A DNA stretch of 64,000 nucleotides from Deinococcus terrestris (GCF_009377345.1 NZ_WBSL01000006.1:1-64000); one strand, 5' to 3'. Numbered from the stretch's first letter, positions 21,945 to 32,223 are shown. The notes: a model not told the origin generated them from the sequence alone. Program-made: numbers and translations.

Positions 21945-22979
21945 TCAGTCCAGGTCCACCGACCACCACGCCTCGCGCCGGGCGGCGAGTTTGGCGCGGG
22001 GGTCGCCCAGGGTTTCCATTGCGCGGGAGAGGCCCCGCCAGTCGCTCTCGCTCATGGGGTCGAGGGCCAGCGCCCGCTGGTGAAACTGCGCGGCGTCCTT
22101 GGGACGGCCCGCCGCCGTCGCGGCCTCGGCGGCCAGCCCCAGCACGCTGAGCTGCTTGGCCTCCAGCCGGGCGCGGACCTCGTCCACCCAGGGGCTGTCG
22201 GCGCCGGGCAGAAACAGGCCGTACAGGTCGGCGAGTTCGCGCAGCTCCTCCAGCCCCAGGCTGCCCGACTCGGCCTGCTTGGCGAGCAGCTCGAAGCGCG
22301 AGACGTCGTAGTCGGGCTGAAGGTCGGCGGCCAGCGCGTAACGGCGGTTGGTGCTCACGACCGCCTCGCTGCTCAGGCTGCGGCGCAGGCGGTGCAGGGT
22401 GGTGTGAAAGAGGCTGCTCGCGCGGGCCTCGTCCTTTTCCGGCCACAGCGCCTCGGCCGCCTCCCAGGAGGTCACCTCGCGGCGCTCAAGCAGGTAGAAA
22501 AACAGCTCCAGCGCCTTGCGCGACACCCACGCGACGGCCGTGCCCTGCCACACGACCTGCGCGGTTCCCAGGGCGCGGGCCGACATGCCGCTCTCCTGCG
22601 TGCGGGTCAGGCCCACGCGGCGCAGACGGGCGTCCACGGCAGTGGTCAGGTCCTGCGGGGTAAAGGGCTTGGGCACGTAGTCGTCGGCCCCCAGATTCAT
22701 GCCCCGCCGCACGTCGCCGCGCTCGGCGTGACTGGAAAGCAGCACGAAGGGCACCGCCCCCAGTTTCTCGTGACTGCGGACCTGCTCCAGAAACTCCAGG
22801 CCCGTCATGTAGGGCATCACCACGTCGCTGATGACGAGATCGGGGGTAAAGACCTTCAGGAGATCGAGCGCCTCCACCGGGTGGCTGCTCGTGCGGACCT
22901 CGTGCCCGGCGCGGGACAGGATCACGCTGACGAGCTTGAGGATGGCGGCGTCGTCATCCACGACCAGGATGCGCGGCAT
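21945..22979 (-). CDS. Response regulator with SARP/BTAD-type output domain
   Basis: A 344-residue protein. Residues 1-120 are a CheY-like receiver (VVDDDAAILKL, phospho-acceptor in LVISDVVMPYM, LLSSHAE, KPFTPQDL). Residues 130-225 are a winged helix of OmpR/SARP kind (SWEAAEALWPEKDEARASS, LFHTTLHRLRRSL), and residues 230-344 are helical BTAD/TPR-like (WVDEVRARLEAKQLSVLG, DPMSESDWRGLSRAM). No histidine kinase is adjacent, so it is an orphan. TACACT lies 9 nt before ATG 22979 (leaderless). Confidence 0.88.
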   Translation of the reverse strand: MPRILVVDDDAAILKLVSVILSRAGHEVRTSSHPVEALDLLKVFTPDLVISDVVMPYMTGLEFLEQVRSHEKLGAVPFVLLSSHAERGDVRRGMNLGADDYVPKPFTPQDLTTAVDARLRRVGLTRTQESGMSARALGTAQVVWQGTAVAWVSRKALELFFYLLERREVTSWEAAEALWPEKDEARASSLFHTTLHRLRRSLSSEAVVSTNRRYALAADLQPDYDVSRFELLAKQAESGSLGLEELRELADLYGLFLPGADSPWVDEVRARLEAKQLSVLGLAAEAATAAGRPKDAAQFHQRALALDPMSESDWRGLSRAMETLGDPRAKLAARREAWWSVDLD

Positions 22980-23056
22980 GGGAGGCAGTGTAGCAGCGGC
23001 CGGGGCCACGGCACGTACCGGGATTCACACGCCCCGCCGCCGGGCTAGGCTGGGGC

Positions 23057-24562
23057 ATGACCACGTCTGCGCCCCTGACCATCCTGCACGCCCGGACCCT
23101 CACCCTGGACCCGCAGCAGCCCGAGGCCGGGGCCGTGCTGGTGGGCGGCGGGCGCGTCCTGGGGGTGGGGAGCCGCGAGGAGCTGCGGGCGCTCGCGCCG
23201 GGAGCCGAGGTGCAGGACCACCGCGACCTGATCCTGACGCCGGGACTTGCGGAGGCGCATATCCACCTCGTGAGCTACGGCTTCTCGCTGTCCGAGCTGA
23301 ACCTGCACGGCGCCCGCAGCGTGTCGGAGGTGCAGGCCAAAGTGGCGCAGCGGGCGATGAACACGCCCCCCGGCACTTGGATTCGCGGCGGGGGCTTCCT
23401 GCTCTCCGAACTGGGCCTCTCCGACTACCCCACCGCCGTCGTGCTGGACGAGGTGAGTCCCCACCACCCGGTCCTGATCTACTCGCGGGATATGCACCTG
23501 AGCTGGGCGAACTCGCTGGCGCTGCGGCTCGCCGGAATCACCGAGCAGACCCCCGACCCCGAGGGGGGCCGCATCGTGCGCCCGCTGGGCACGCTGCTGG
23601 AGGGCGCGAGTGGGCTGGTCGCGCGAGTGCGCCCGGTGCCCAGTGACGCCGAGTACCTCGCGGCGGCGAAGGCGGGCGCCGAGGATCTGGCCGCGCGGGG
23701 GTACGTCAGCGCCCACACGATGGCCTTCGAGCCGGTGGAGGCACCACGTGCCCTCCAACTTCTTGCCCAGCGGAGCGAACTGCCGCTGCGGGTGTGGGCC
23801 ACCCTGCCGCACGACCGCCTCGCGCACGCCCGCGACCTGGGGCTGCGCCGGACGCCGGGGGGCCTCTTCCAGTGGGGCGGGGTCAAGTTCTTCGCGGACG
23901 GGGCGCTGGGAAGCCGCACCGCGTGGCTGCACGCCCCCGGCTTCGCGGACGGGTCGGGCACCGGGATTCCCCTCGACCCCCCCGAACTCATCCGCGAGCG
24001 CGGCGAGGAGGCGCTGCGGCTGGGCCTGACGCCCGTGACCCACGCGATCGGGGACCGGGCGAATACCGAGGTGCTGGACGTATACGACCAGCTTCGCCCC
24101 CTCGCTGACGAGGCGGGCGTGCGGCTGCGGATCGAGCACGCGCAGCACCTGCGCCCCGAGGACATCCCCCGCTTCCGGGGCCTGACCGCCAGCGTGCAGC
24201 CCATCCACCTCCAGGCCGACGGCCCGATGATCCGGGAACTGCTGCCGCACCTGCTGAACACGAGCTACGCCTTCCGCTCGCTCATGGAGGCCGGGGCCGT
24301 CCTCGCCTTCGGGTCCGACGCGCCGGTCGCCCCGCCCGAGTACCGCGCCAACTTCGCCGCCGCGATCACCCGCCGCGACGACGCGGGCGAGGCGCTCGCG
24401 CCCACCGAGGCCCTGACCGAGGAGGAGGTGCTATGGGCGCACACGCGCGGCCCCGCGCTCGCCGCCGGATGGGACGACGAGGGCATCATCCGCCCCGGAG
24501 CGCGGGCGGCCTTCACCCTGTGGGACCGGCTGGGCGGCACCGCGCAGGCGCTGGTGCTGTAA
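23057..24562 (+). CDS. YtcJ-like metal-dependent amidohydrolase
   Basis: A 501-residue amidohydrolase_3 family enzyme. The metal ligands appear as [12 protein letters not shown] (HxH, near 61-72), [28 protein letters not shown] and [13 protein letters not shown]. An N-terminal beta-sandwich ([20 protein letters not shown]) precedes the barrel. Substrates of YtcJ proteins are mostly unknown. TAGGCT lies 7 nt before the ATG; it is divergent from the orphan response regulator, 77 nt apart. Confidence 0.9.
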   Translation: MTTSAPLTILHARTLTLDPQQPEAGAVLVGGGRVLGVGSREELRALAPGAEVQDHRDLILTPGLAEAHIHLVSYGFSLSELNLHGARSVSEVQAKVAQRAMNTPPGTWIRGGGFLLSELGLSDYPTAVVLDEVSPHHPVLIYSRDMHLSWANSLALRLAGITEQTPDPEGGRIVRPLGTLLEGASGLVARVRPVPSDAEYLAAAKAGAEDLAARGYVSAHTMAFEPVEAPRALQLLAQRSELPLRVWATLPHDRLAHARDLGLRRTPGGLFQWGGVKFFADGALGSRTAWLHAPGFADGSGTGIPLDPPELIRERGEEALRLGLTPVTHAIGDRANTEVLDVYDQLRPLADEAGVRLRIEHAQHLRPEDIPRFRGLTASVQPIHLQADGPMIRELLPHLLNTSYAFRSLMEAGAVLAFGSDAPVAPPEYRANFAAAITRRDDAGEALAPTEALTEEEVLWAHTRGPALAAGWDDEGIIRPGARAAFTLWDRLGGTAQALVL

Positions 24563-24572
24563 GCGGCGGCCC

Positions 24573-24743
24573 TTAGAACCCGGTCGTGCCACCGGGTCCG
24601 GGCAGATTCGGACCGACGTGCCCCGCCTCTAGCTGGGGCCGCGCGTCGTCCATCGCGCTCATGGCGCGGTTCAGCCTCGCCTGACGCGCCGCGAGGAAGG
24701 CCAGTGTCCCCAGGAACAGCCCAAGCAGCAACAGTCCAATCAT
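24573..24743 (-). CDS. Small single-pass membrane protein, 56 residues
   Basis: The frame MIGLLLLGLFLGTLAFLAAR starts with one clear membrane helix and then a charged segment (QARLNRAMSAMDDARPQLEA) and a Gly/Pro tail ending GGTTGF. AGAGG lies 5 nt before the ATG. It is downstream of yebC on the same strand, beyond a hairpin. No family is recognised; the RBS and helix make it a credible small gene. Confidence 0.6.
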   Translation of the reverse strand: MIGLLLLGLFLGTLAFLAARQARLNRAMSAMDDARPQLEAGHVGPNLPGPGGTTGF

Positions 24744-24759
24744 GGTGCCTCTAAGGGGA

Positions 24760-24788
24760 GGGGAGACAGGTCCGCTCCCTGTCTCCCC
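24760..24788 (-). terminator. Perfect inverted repeat after yebC
   Basis: GGGGAGACAGG (24760-24770) and CCTGTCTCCCC (24778-24788) make an 11-bp stem with a 7-nt loop, 27 nt after the yebC stop. There is little T-tract, so read-through into the small membrane gene is possible. Confidence 0.6.
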
Positions 24789-24815
24789 ATGATGGTGCCC
24801 GGCCGGGCGCTCTGC

Positions 24816-25550
<735 letters not shown>

Positions 25551-25647
25551 GTTCAGTGTCTCCTTACCGTAAAACCGCGCCCGCCTGGAAACCGGGGGCG
25601 CGTGATGAACGCATTCTAGCGCGGGGGCCGCTGGCCCGCAGGAGCCG

Positions 25648-26385
25648 TCACACCCGCAGGTCCTCTTCCTCGGTCAGGAAGTCCACCGCGCCCGAGCCGA
25701 TCTCGTAAAAGGCCCCGATCACCCGCACCTGCCCGCTCGCCTCGGCCTCGCGGATCACGGGCTGCTCGCGCAGGGTCGCCGCCTGATGGCGGACATTGTT
25801 CAGCACGGCCTCGCGCATCCGGGCCTTCTTGTCGCGGATGGGGGGGAGGTCCCGCACGCTGGGCTGAATGCGGGCGATCAATCGGCGCAGGTGCTCGGGC
25901 TCGCGGGCGAGGTCGTCTTCGGGCAGCAGCGCGGCGGCGACGGCCCCGCAGCCCTCGTGGCCCATCACCACGATCAGCCGCACGTCGAGGTGCCGGATGG
26001 CGTATTCCAGCGTGCCCAGTTCCGAGTCGCCCACCACGTTGCCCGCCACCCGCGCCACGAACAGGTCCCCGAGCCCCTGATCGAAGACGATCTCCACGGG
26101 GACCCGGCTGTCGCTGCACGCGAGCACCGCCGCGAAGGGCGTCTGGCCCATGATCTGGGCGCGGCGCTGGTTGGCGTCGGCCTCGGGGCGGGTGGCCTGC
26201 CCGGAAAAGAAGCGGGCGTTGCCGTCCTTGAGGGCCTCGATCGCGTCCTCCGGCGTGGTCATGCGGCCCTGGCGCAGCGCCGCGATGTCCTTCATGCTGG
26301 CCCCGCGCCGCACCGCGTCCAGAATGCGCCGTTCGAGATCGGAGACGGGAGCCGGGGTCCGGGCGTCGGGAACGGAAGTGCTCAC
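25648..26385 (-). CDS. Beta-class carbonic anhydrase
   Basis: A 245-residue protein with zinc ligands and active-site pair in ACSDSRVP, the VARVAGNVV segment and MGHEGCGAV (His and second Cys). It interconverts CO2 and bicarbonate, useful for acetyl-CoA carboxylase and other carboxylases. The start is GTG; TAGGAT lies 7 nt before it and there is no RBS, so it is leaderless. The promoter is inside a large palindrome (26386-26421). Confidence 0.95.
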   Translation of the reverse strand: MSTSVPDARTPAPVSDLERRILDAVRRGASMKDIAALRQGRMTTPEDAIEALKDGNARFFSGQATRPEADANQRRAQIMGQTPFAAVLACSDSRVPVEIVFDQGLGDLFVARVAGNVVGDSELGTLEYAIRHLDVRLIVVMGHEGCGAVAAALLPEDDLAREPEHLRRLIARIQPSVRDLPPIRDKKARMREAVLNNVRHQAATLREQPVIREAEASGQVRVIGAFYEIGSGAVDFLTEEEDLRV

Positions 26386-26421
26386 CCGGTCATCCTAGAC
26401 CCGGAGGCCCAGGATGACCGG
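26386..26421. promoter_or_regulatory. Perfect 11+11 inverted repeat covering the carbonic-anhydrase promoter
   Basis: CCGGTCATCCT-N14-AGGATGACCGG. On the minus strand the downstream arm includes part of the -10 box (TAGGAT) and ends directly before the GTG start. It may be an operator, or the end hairpin of the upstream icd transcript; there is no T-tract, which favours an operator. Confidence 0.55.
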
Positions 26422-26456
26422 ATCCGCTGACCGTTCCTATCTGGGGAACGCCCCGG

Positions 26457-27944
26457 TCACTGGCCCTGCCCGGCGGTGTACCCCGGCTGGCCGTCAAAGG
26501 TGTAGAGGTGTTCGGTCTTCACGAAGTCCAGCCCCGAGTCCGCAACGCGGGCCAGCAGCGCCAGCACGTCGGCGTGCGTGGCGGGCCGCTCGCCGCGCCA
26601 CAGGAAGCGGCAGCGCCAGTGGTCCGAGCAGGTCGTTTCGGGCAGGCCCTGCGGCCAGACCTTGACCCCCCGGTTGGAGATCATGTCGAGCGTCCAGTCG
26701 GTGCCCTCCGCTCCCCGCAGCCGCTCTCCGAGTACGTCCGGCCGCCGCCCCGCGTCCCACCATTCCAGAAAGACATCGGTGCCCACCAGCACCTTCTCGG
26801 CGCGGGGACGGGGCGTGAGGCTCACTCGGATCTGGGAGGCCGCCTCGCCCTGCACGGCGGGCAGTCGCTCCGGCACCTGGCCCAGGCGCTCGATCACCGC
26901 GTCCGCGAAAGCCTGGGTGCCGACCCGCCGGGCCGTGTGCTCGCCCGCGATGTCCCCGGTGTGGATGCCGTCCTCCAGGGTACGCAGCCAGGCGTTCAGA
27001 ACCCGCGCCGCCACGTCCCCCTGACCGATGTGCGTGAGCATCAGCGCCGCCGCGTTCAAGAGGCCGCTGGGGTTGGCCTTGTCCTGCCCAGCGATGTCAG
27101 GAGCGCTGCCGTGAACCGCCTCGAACAGGGCGACCGACTGCCCGATGTTCGCGCTGCCCCCCAGCCCCACCGACCCCGCGACCTCGGAGGCGATGTCCGA
27201 GAGGATGTCCCCGTAGAGGTTGAGGGTCACGATCACGTCGAAGCGCTCGGGCTGGGCGCCCAGCCGCGCCGCGCCGATGTCCACGATGAGGTGGTCAGCC
27301 GTGATTTCCGGGTACTCCCGCGCCACCTCGTCAAAGACCCGATGAAACAGGCCGTCGGTGAGCTTCATGATGTTGTCCTTGCTCATCGCCGTGACCTTGC
27401 GCCGCCCGTGGGCGCGGGCGTACTCGAAGGCGTAGCGCACCACCCGCTCGCAGCCCTCGCGCGTGACGAGCTTGAGGCACTGGTAGACCTCGTCGGTCTG
27501 GCGGTGCTCGATGCCCGCGTACAGGTCTTCCTCGTTCTCGCGCACGATCACGAGGTCCATGCCGGGGTGGTGCGTGGCGACGAAGGGGGCGTAGGCCCGC
27601 GCCGGGCGCACGTTGGCATACAGCCCCAGGGCTTTACGCAGGGTCACGTTCACGCTCTTGTACCCGCCGCCCTGCGGGGTGGTGATCGGCCCCTTGAGCA
27701 GCACCCCGGTGCGGCGCAGTTCCTCCCACGCCTCCGGCGCGACTCCCGACGACACGCCCCGCAGGTAGACCTCCTGCCCCACCTCGACAGGGCGCGGCTC
27801 GATGCGGGCGCCCGCCGCTTCCAGCACCCGCAGGGTGGCCGCCATGAGTTCCGGGCCGATCCCGTCGCCGGGCGCGACGGCGATGGGCGTGAGGGTGGGG
27901 GGGGTGGGCGCCTGCGGGGCAGGGTGGACATCGGTGCTGTTCAT
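26457..27944 (-). CDS. icd: NADP-dependent isocitrate dehydrogenase, Thermus type
   Basis: A 495-residue beta-decarboxylating dehydrogenase. Key blocks are PGDGIGPELMAATLRVLEAAG, GPITTPQGGGYKSVNVTLR, VIVRENEEDLYAGIEH, the catalytic KDNIMKLTDGLF, NLYGDILSDIASEVAGSVG and AVHGSAPDIAGQDKANP. The extra C-terminal domain of about 150 residues (from RAEKVLVGTDVFLEWW) is typical of the long T. thermophilus enzyme. It makes 2-oxoglutarate in the TCA cycle. AAGGAG lies 6 nt before the ATG. Confidence 0.95.
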   Translation of the reverse strand: MNSTDVHPAPQAPTPPTLTPIAVAPGDGIGPELMAATLRVLEAAGARIEPRPVEVGQEVYLRGVSSGVAPEAWEELRRTGVLLKGPITTPQGGGYKSVNVTLRKALGLYANVRPARAYAPFVATHHPGMDLVIVRENEEDLYAGIEHRQTDEVYQCLKLVTREGCERVVRYAFEYARAHGRRKVTAMSKDNIMKLTDGLFHRVFDEVAREYPEITADHLIVDIGAARLGAQPERFDVIVTLNLYGDILSDIASEVAGSVGLGGSANIGQSVALFEAVHGSAPDIAGQDKANPSGLLNAAALMLTHIGQGDVAARVLNAWLRTLEDGIHTGDIAGEHTARRVGTQAFADAVIERLGQVPERLPAVQGEAASQIRVSLTPRPRAEKVLVGTDVFLEWWDAGRRPDVLGERLRGAEGTDWTLDMISNRGVKVWPQGLPETTCSDHWRCRFLWRGERPATHADVLALLARVADSGLDFVKTEHLYTFDGQPGYTAGQGQ

Positions 27945-28002
27945 GGCCTCTCCTTGAAACGCCCGGCGACGAGGCCGGGAACGCGACCAATATAACGAAA
28001 AA

Positions 28003-28023
28003 GATGTCGCGTATCTGATGTCG
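28003..28023. promoter_or_regulatory. Direct repeat GATGTCG in the icd/HTH intergenic region
   Basis: GATGTCG occurs at 28003-28009 and 28017-28023, 14 bp apart, next to the AT-rich patch AATATAACGAAAAA that carries the likely icd promoter (TATATT on the minus strand). It may be the site of the HTH protein encoded 65 nt away; this is an inference from position. Confidence 0.4.
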
Positions 28024-28087
28024 TAATTTGAACCGCGTCCAAGCAGGCGGTACGGTGGGGCGATTGCACCCGCACATTCCTCCTGCC

Positions 28088-28393
28088 ATGACTGACCCCG
28101 CCCCCGACCGTCCCTGGACCTTTCTGACCAACCACACCCATGTCCTGTTGTGTCTGGTGCGGGAGCCGGGCGGCACCCTGCGGCAAGTCGCGGAGCGGGT
28201 TGGGATCACCGAGCGGGCGGTGCAGCGCATCATCCGCGACCTGGAACAGGCCGGGGTGATCACGCGCACCCGCGAGGGCCGCCGCAACCGCTACACGGTG
28301 AACCCTGGCTTTCATCTGCGTCACCCGCTGGAAGCCCGCCGCACTGTAGGCGAACTGCTGACGCTGCTGGAGGGAGAGGAGACGGGGGCCTGA
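28088..28393 (+). CDS. Winged-helix (MarR/ArsR-like) transcriptional regulator
   Basis: A 101-residue winged helix: HVLLCLVREPGGTLRQVAERVGITERAVQRIIRDLEQAG is helix-turn-helix, and ITRTREGRRNRYTVNP the wing. No ligand domain is present. It is divergent from icd with paired direct repeats between them, so it may control itself and icd. ATG 28088 gives the compact domain. Confidence 0.8.
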   Translation: MTDPAPDRPWTFLTNHTHVLLCLVREPGGTLRQVAERVGITERAVQRIIRDLEQAGVITRTREGRRNRYTVNPGFHLRHPLEARRTVGELLTLLEGEETGA

Positions 28394-28427
28394 GCGGGAG
28401 GCCGGGGTCATGCTCTAGGCTGACCCC

Positions 28428-28808
28428 ATGACGGCGCCGCTCGACCCCACCGAGGCCCTGACCCTGGACGACCTGCTCGAACGCTACGCCACCCTGCGCG
28501 ACACCCTGCTGGGGCTGGAGGTCGAGCGCGACGAGCTGGCCGCCCGCATCAAGGCGGCGCTGGCCTCGGGGGAGAAGGCCGAGACGGACCTCTACCGCGC
28601 CGACCTCAAGGTGTCGCGCCGGGTCGAGTACCCCCTTGACCGCTTCCGCGACGTGTTCGGGGACGCGGCGGCGCTGGAGGTCGCCACCATCGACCGCAAA
28701 AAGGCCGAGGCGCTCGCCAAGGCAGGCGACCTCGACCCCGAGCGGCTGCGGGGGCTCGCCGTGGTGAAGGAGACGCAGGCGCTGGTGCTGGTGCCCAAGA
28801 CGCGCTGA
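28428..28808 (+). CDS. Conserved hypothetical protein, 126 residues
   Basis: An acidic, helical protein: a heptad-like N-terminus (LDDLLERYATLRDTLLGLEVERDELAARIKAAL, about 13-45) followed by a small domain with KVSRRVEYPLDRFRDVFGD and DPERLRGLAVVKETQALVLVPK. The layout resembles small phage-type Gp157-like proteins, but the similarity is weak and I assign no function. TAGGCT lies 7 nt before the ATG (leaderless). The next gene starts 5 nt after its stop. Confidence 0.65.
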   Translation: MTAPLDPTEALTLDDLLERYATLRDTLLGLEVERDELAARIKAALASGEKAETDLYRADLKVSRRVEYPLDRFRDVFGDAAALEVATIDRKKAEALAKAGDLDPERLRGLAVVKETQALVLVPKTR

Positions 28809-28813
28809 GACTC

Positions 28814-29752
28814 ATGAACGACGCTCCTTCCGTGGAGGTCGAACCCACCGTACGGGCCTACGCGGGGAGCCTGGGCGCTGCCGGGTGGCAGTGGCTGGAC
28901 TCGCTGCCGGACGCGGTGGAGCGGCAATGCCGGGACTGGGGACTCCAGAGGGGCGAGGCCCTGACGGGGGGCAGCCGTTCTTACGTGTGCCGGGTCACCC
29001 GCGCGGACGGTGGACGGGCCGTGCTCAAGCTGGCCTTGCCGGAACCCGCGCTGGAGACGCAGATGTCCACCCTGCTGGCGGCCCAGGGGCAGGGCTACGT
29101 GCGGGTGCTGAAGCACGACCCCGGCCGGGGAGCCCTTCTGCTGGAGGCCCTCGGGCCGTCGGTGGAGGTCGGCCAGGATCTGCCCACCGTGCTGACCCTC
29201 ACCGCGGAGACGCTAAAGCGGGCGTGGCAGGTATCGCCCGAACGCTGCGCCCTGCCGAACGGGACCGAACACAAGGCGGCCAGCCTCCTGACCCTCGTGC
29301 ACGACCTAGCCAGGGAGAACCGGGAGGTTCAGGCAGCGGTGGAACAGGCCCTGCGGTACGCCCGCGAGCGGTGGGAGGCCCGCGACCCGGCCCGGCAGGT
29401 CATCGTCCACGGCGACCCCCATGTCGGGAATCTGCTGCGGATAGAGGCGGTCCGACCCGGCGCGGAGACGGGCTACGTCTTCGTGGACCCCGAGGGCTTC
29501 TTATGCGAGCCCGAGTATGACCTCGGGGTGGCGCTACGGGGCTGGAACTCGCATCTGCTGGCCTCAGACGATCCACAAGCAGAGGTGCGCGGTTGGTGCG
29601 GGCAGATGGCGGAGGCGACCGGAACCGACCCCGGAAGCATCTGGCAGTGGACTTACCTGGAGCGGGTGTCAACGGGCCTGTACCTGAACCATCACGGGTT
29701 GCCGCAGCTCGGCGCCCTCTATCTGGCGGTGGCGGTGCGGCTCCTAGACTGA
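28814..29752 (+). CDS. APH(6)/hydroxyurea-type antibiotic phosphotransferase-like kinase
   Basis: A 312-residue kinase of the aminoglycoside/hydroxyurea phosphotransferase family: GGSRSYVCRVTRADGGRAVLKL (nucleotide loop and lysine), LLLEALGPSVEV, the Brenner motif VIVHGDPHVGNLL with catalytic Asp, and FVDPEGFLCEPEYDLGVALRG for metal binding. Family members inactivate streptomycin or hydroxyurea; the natural substrate here is unknown. It is likely co-transcribed with the preceding small gene. Confidence 0.88.
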   Translation: MNDAPSVEVEPTVRAYAGSLGAAGWQWLDSLPDAVERQCRDWGLQRGEALTGGSRSYVCRVTRADGGRAVLKLALPEPALETQMSTLLAAQGQGYVRVLKHDPGRGALLLEALGPSVEVGQDLPTVLTLTAETLKRAWQVSPERCALPNGTEHKAASLLTLVHDLARENREVQAAVEQALRYARERWEARDPARQVIVHGDPHVGNLLRIEAVRPGAETGYVFVDPEGFLCEPEYDLGVALRGWNSHLLASDDPQAEVRGWCGQMAEATGTDPGSIWQWTYLERVSTGLYLNHHGLPQLGALYLAVAVRLLD

Positions 29753-29768
29753 CCCGAGCACAAAAAAA

Positions 29769-29870
<102 letters not shown>

Positions 29871-29929
29871 GCCGCAGAGCATAGCACACCTGTGGAGCCT
29901 TGCCGGAGCGGGCACAAGGAGCGGGACAC

Positions 29930-29965
29930 AAAAAGCACCGCCGGAACCCTGAAAGATTCCGGCGG
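29930..29965 (-). terminator. Terminator of tRNA-Leu
   Basis: On the minus strand CCGCCGGAA and TTCCGGCGG form a perfect 9-bp stem with a 10-nt loop, followed by GCTTTTT. It separates tRNA-Leu from the SRP RNA gene. Confidence 0.88.
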
Positions 29966-29970
29966 CCCGT

Positions 29971-30055
29971 TGGTGCTGGAGATGGGACTTGAACCCACAC
30001 GCCTCGCGGCGCTAGCACCTCAAGCTAGTGCGTCTACCAATTCCGCCACCCCAGC
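29971..30055 (-). tRNA. tRNA-Leu (GAG)
   Basis: A class II tRNA with a long variable arm. Acceptor GCTGGGG pairs with CTCCAGC (one mismatch/G-U), the anticodon loop TTGAGGT gives GAG, the variable arm is CGCCGCGAGGCG, and the T-arm is GTGGGTTCAAGTCCCAT. CCA is encoded. Confidence 0.96.
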
Positions 30056-30239
30056 AACGGTTGAAGCGAAAAGGATGATAGGGGGCGGCCTCACGCTTGT
30101 CAACCGCGCGGCCCCCTGTCTGCCCCTCCCGGTGTGCTAAGCTCGCGTTTGCCGCCGCGAGTGGTGGGGCCGGGCTGGGCTATTCCTGCCCTTTGCCCCG
30201 GCTGCTGCGTGCGGGACTTCACAACAAGAGAGGTACACC

Positions 30240-30515
<276 letters not shown>

Positions 30516-30527
30516 ACGCCCTTTATT

Positions 30528-30560
30528 CCCCGCTCCTGGCCTGTCCGGGGGCGGTTTTTT
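30528..30560 (+). terminator. Terminator of rpsO
   Basis: CCCCG ... CGGGG with further pairing around it, followed by GCGG and TTTTTT, 12 nt after the stop codon. Confidence 0.8.
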
Positions 30561-30981
30561 ATGGGTGCTGGAACCAATCGCCGCCGGGCACGGGAACTGC
30601 GCCGGGAAGGGTCAGCCGCTCTGTCCTGGCGTACACGTAGACCCAGACCTCCTCCGCCTCGCCCGACGCGAGTGCCACGGTCACCCGTTGCCGGTGATAC
30701 AGGGGCGGCGTCTCGTCCACTCCCTCCAGCGCGTCGAGCAGGGGAAAAACCTGTGCCCAGACCTGCGGCGGGTAGGTCAGCACCTCGCCCTGGACGCGCT
30801 CGCCCGGCTCTCCCGGCACGATGGCAGGGTAGTTTTCCGGCGAGAGATGCAGCAGCCGGAAGGCGGAAAGGGTCGCTGCCTGCGTCTGGGGCTGGCCGCA
30901 CCGCGCCGCCAGCCCCGCGTTGCGCCCGCCGGGGCGGAGGGTGCCGTAGACGAAGACGCGGGGAGGGCGCTCGGGACTCAC
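30559..30981 (-). CDS. Gamma-glutamylcyclotransferase-like (GGCT/AIG2) protein
   Basis: A 140-residue GGCT-fold protein: [16 protein letters not shown] (substrate-binding YGTL), [28 protein letters not shown] with the catalytic Glu, and VWVYVYA. The family cleaves gamma-glutamyl amines or peptides. The start is GTG with TAGGCT 6 nt upstream and no RBS (leaderless). Confidence 0.88.
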   Translation of the reverse strand: MSPERPPRVFVYGTLRPGGRNAGLAARCGQPQTQAATLSAFRLLHLSPENYPAIVPGEPGERVQGEVLTYPPQVWAQVFPLLDALEGVDETPPLYHRQRVTVALASGEAEEVWVYVYARTERLTLPGAVPVPGGDWFQHP

Positions 30982-31048
30982 CCGGCCAGCCTACGCCGAG
31001 CAGCGGAAGGGCACATGCGGGCCTCACAAGGAAAGACCGCGCACACAT

Positions 31049-31065
31049 CCCCCCCGGCGGGGGGG
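31049..31065. promoter_or_regulatory. G/C inverted repeat upstream of the protease gene
   Basis: CCCCCCC-GGC-GGGGGGG directly upstream of the CACACT -10-like box of the protease. It could be an operator or a structured upstream transcript end. Nothing else is seen between 30982 and 31077. Confidence 0.35.
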
Positions 31066-31077
31066 CCACACTGCGGC

Positions 31078-32223
31078 ATGAACGCCAACCGGACCGCCGC
31101 GCCGCGCGGCCTGATCCTCCTGGCCGCCCTGCTGGTCGCGGCCGAACACGGGCAAGCTCAGCCCGCCGCTCCCGCTGCCGCCCCGGCGGCCCCCGCCACT
31201 CCGGCCCGCGCCACCCCCGCGCCCCTCACGGCCGCCGAAACCGCGTCGCTGCGGGCGCTCTACGAGAAGCTGCGCCCCGCCACCCTGCGGATCGAGGACT
31301 GCCCGCCCAACGACTGCACCGAGCCCGACGGGGTGGGCACCGCCTTTCACATCGGGGACGGCTACGCGCTGACCGCCTACCACGTCGTATCGGAGGGGCG
31401 CAACCTCAGCGCCGTCACGCTGGGCAAGGGACGCTACACGCTGGAGGTGGTGGGCTTCGATGAGGCGTCGGACACCGCGCTCCTCAAGGTGAACCTGCCC
31501 GCCCAGATTCCGTCCATGCCGCTGGCGACGGCGCGTCCGGCGGTGGGGGCGCCTACGCTCGCCATTGGCAACGGCAACGGCACCTTCCTGACCCTCAAGA
31601 CCGGGCGCGTCACCGGGCTGGACGTGGCGTCCGATCAGGCCGATTTTCCCTCGGGCGTCATTGAACTCAATACCCGGTTGCAGCCCGGCGACAGTGGCGG
31701 CCCGATCATCAACGCGCAGGGCGAGGCGGTCGGCGTCATCAGCTATATCAGCGTGGCACGGCGGGGGGCAATCACCTCCTACGCGGTGCCCGTCACCCGC
31801 ACCGACGCCCGGCTGGCCGAGTTGCGCCGTGGGGTCAAGCGCGAATACCCGGTGATCGGAGTGGGGCTGGACCCACGGCTGGACTTCCTGATCAACCTGC
31901 CTGCCGACCGCTTTGCCGAAGCCGACGAGCTGCTGGGCCTGGGCCTGGGGACCACGCCGGGGGCTTTTTTCACCCGCGTCTCGCCCGGCAGTCCCGCCGC
32001 ACGGGCCGGGCTCCGCGCCCTCGACTACGACCAGGACGGCAAGCGGATCTCCGGGGACATCGTGACTGCCGTGAACGGGCAACGGATCAACAACTTCTCC
32101 GACTTTCAGTTCGCGGTGCGGCGCTACCAGCCCGGCGACACCATCACCCTGCGCGTGTTGCGCGATGGCAAGACGCTCGACCTGCGGCTCACGCTGGTGC
32201 CGCGCACTGCCGTGCAGAACTGA
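31078..32223 (+). CDS. Secreted trypsin-like serine protease with PDZ domain (HtrA/Deg family)
   Basis: A 381-residue protein with a signal peptide ([17 protein letters not shown]) and an Ala/Pro-rich linker. A chymotrypsin-fold protease follows with catalytic His in TAYHVV, Asp in DTALLKV, and Ser in [10 protein letters not shown]-terminal PDZ-like segment ([43 protein letters not shown]) completes the DegP/DegQ-like layout. It probably handles misfolded proteins in the cell envelope. CACACT lies 6 nt before the ATG. Confidence 0.92.
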   Translation: MNANRTAAPRGLILLAALLVAAEHGQAQPAAPAAAPAAPATPARATPAPLTAAETASLRALYEKLRPATLRIEDCPPNDCTEPDGVGTAFHIGDGYALTAYHVVSEGRNLSAVTLGKGRYTLEVVGFDEASDTALLKVNLPAQIPSMPLATARPAVGAPTLAIGNGNGTFLTLKTGRVTGLDVASDQADFPSGVIELNTRLQPGDSGGPIINAQGEAVGVISYISVARRGAITSYAVPVTRTDARLAELRRGVKREYPVIGVGLDPRLDFLINLPADRFAEADELLGLGLGTTPGAFFTRVSPGSPAARAGLRALDYDQDGKRISGDIVTAVNGQRINNFSDFQFAVRRYQPGDTITLRVLRDGKTLDLRLTLVPRTAVQN

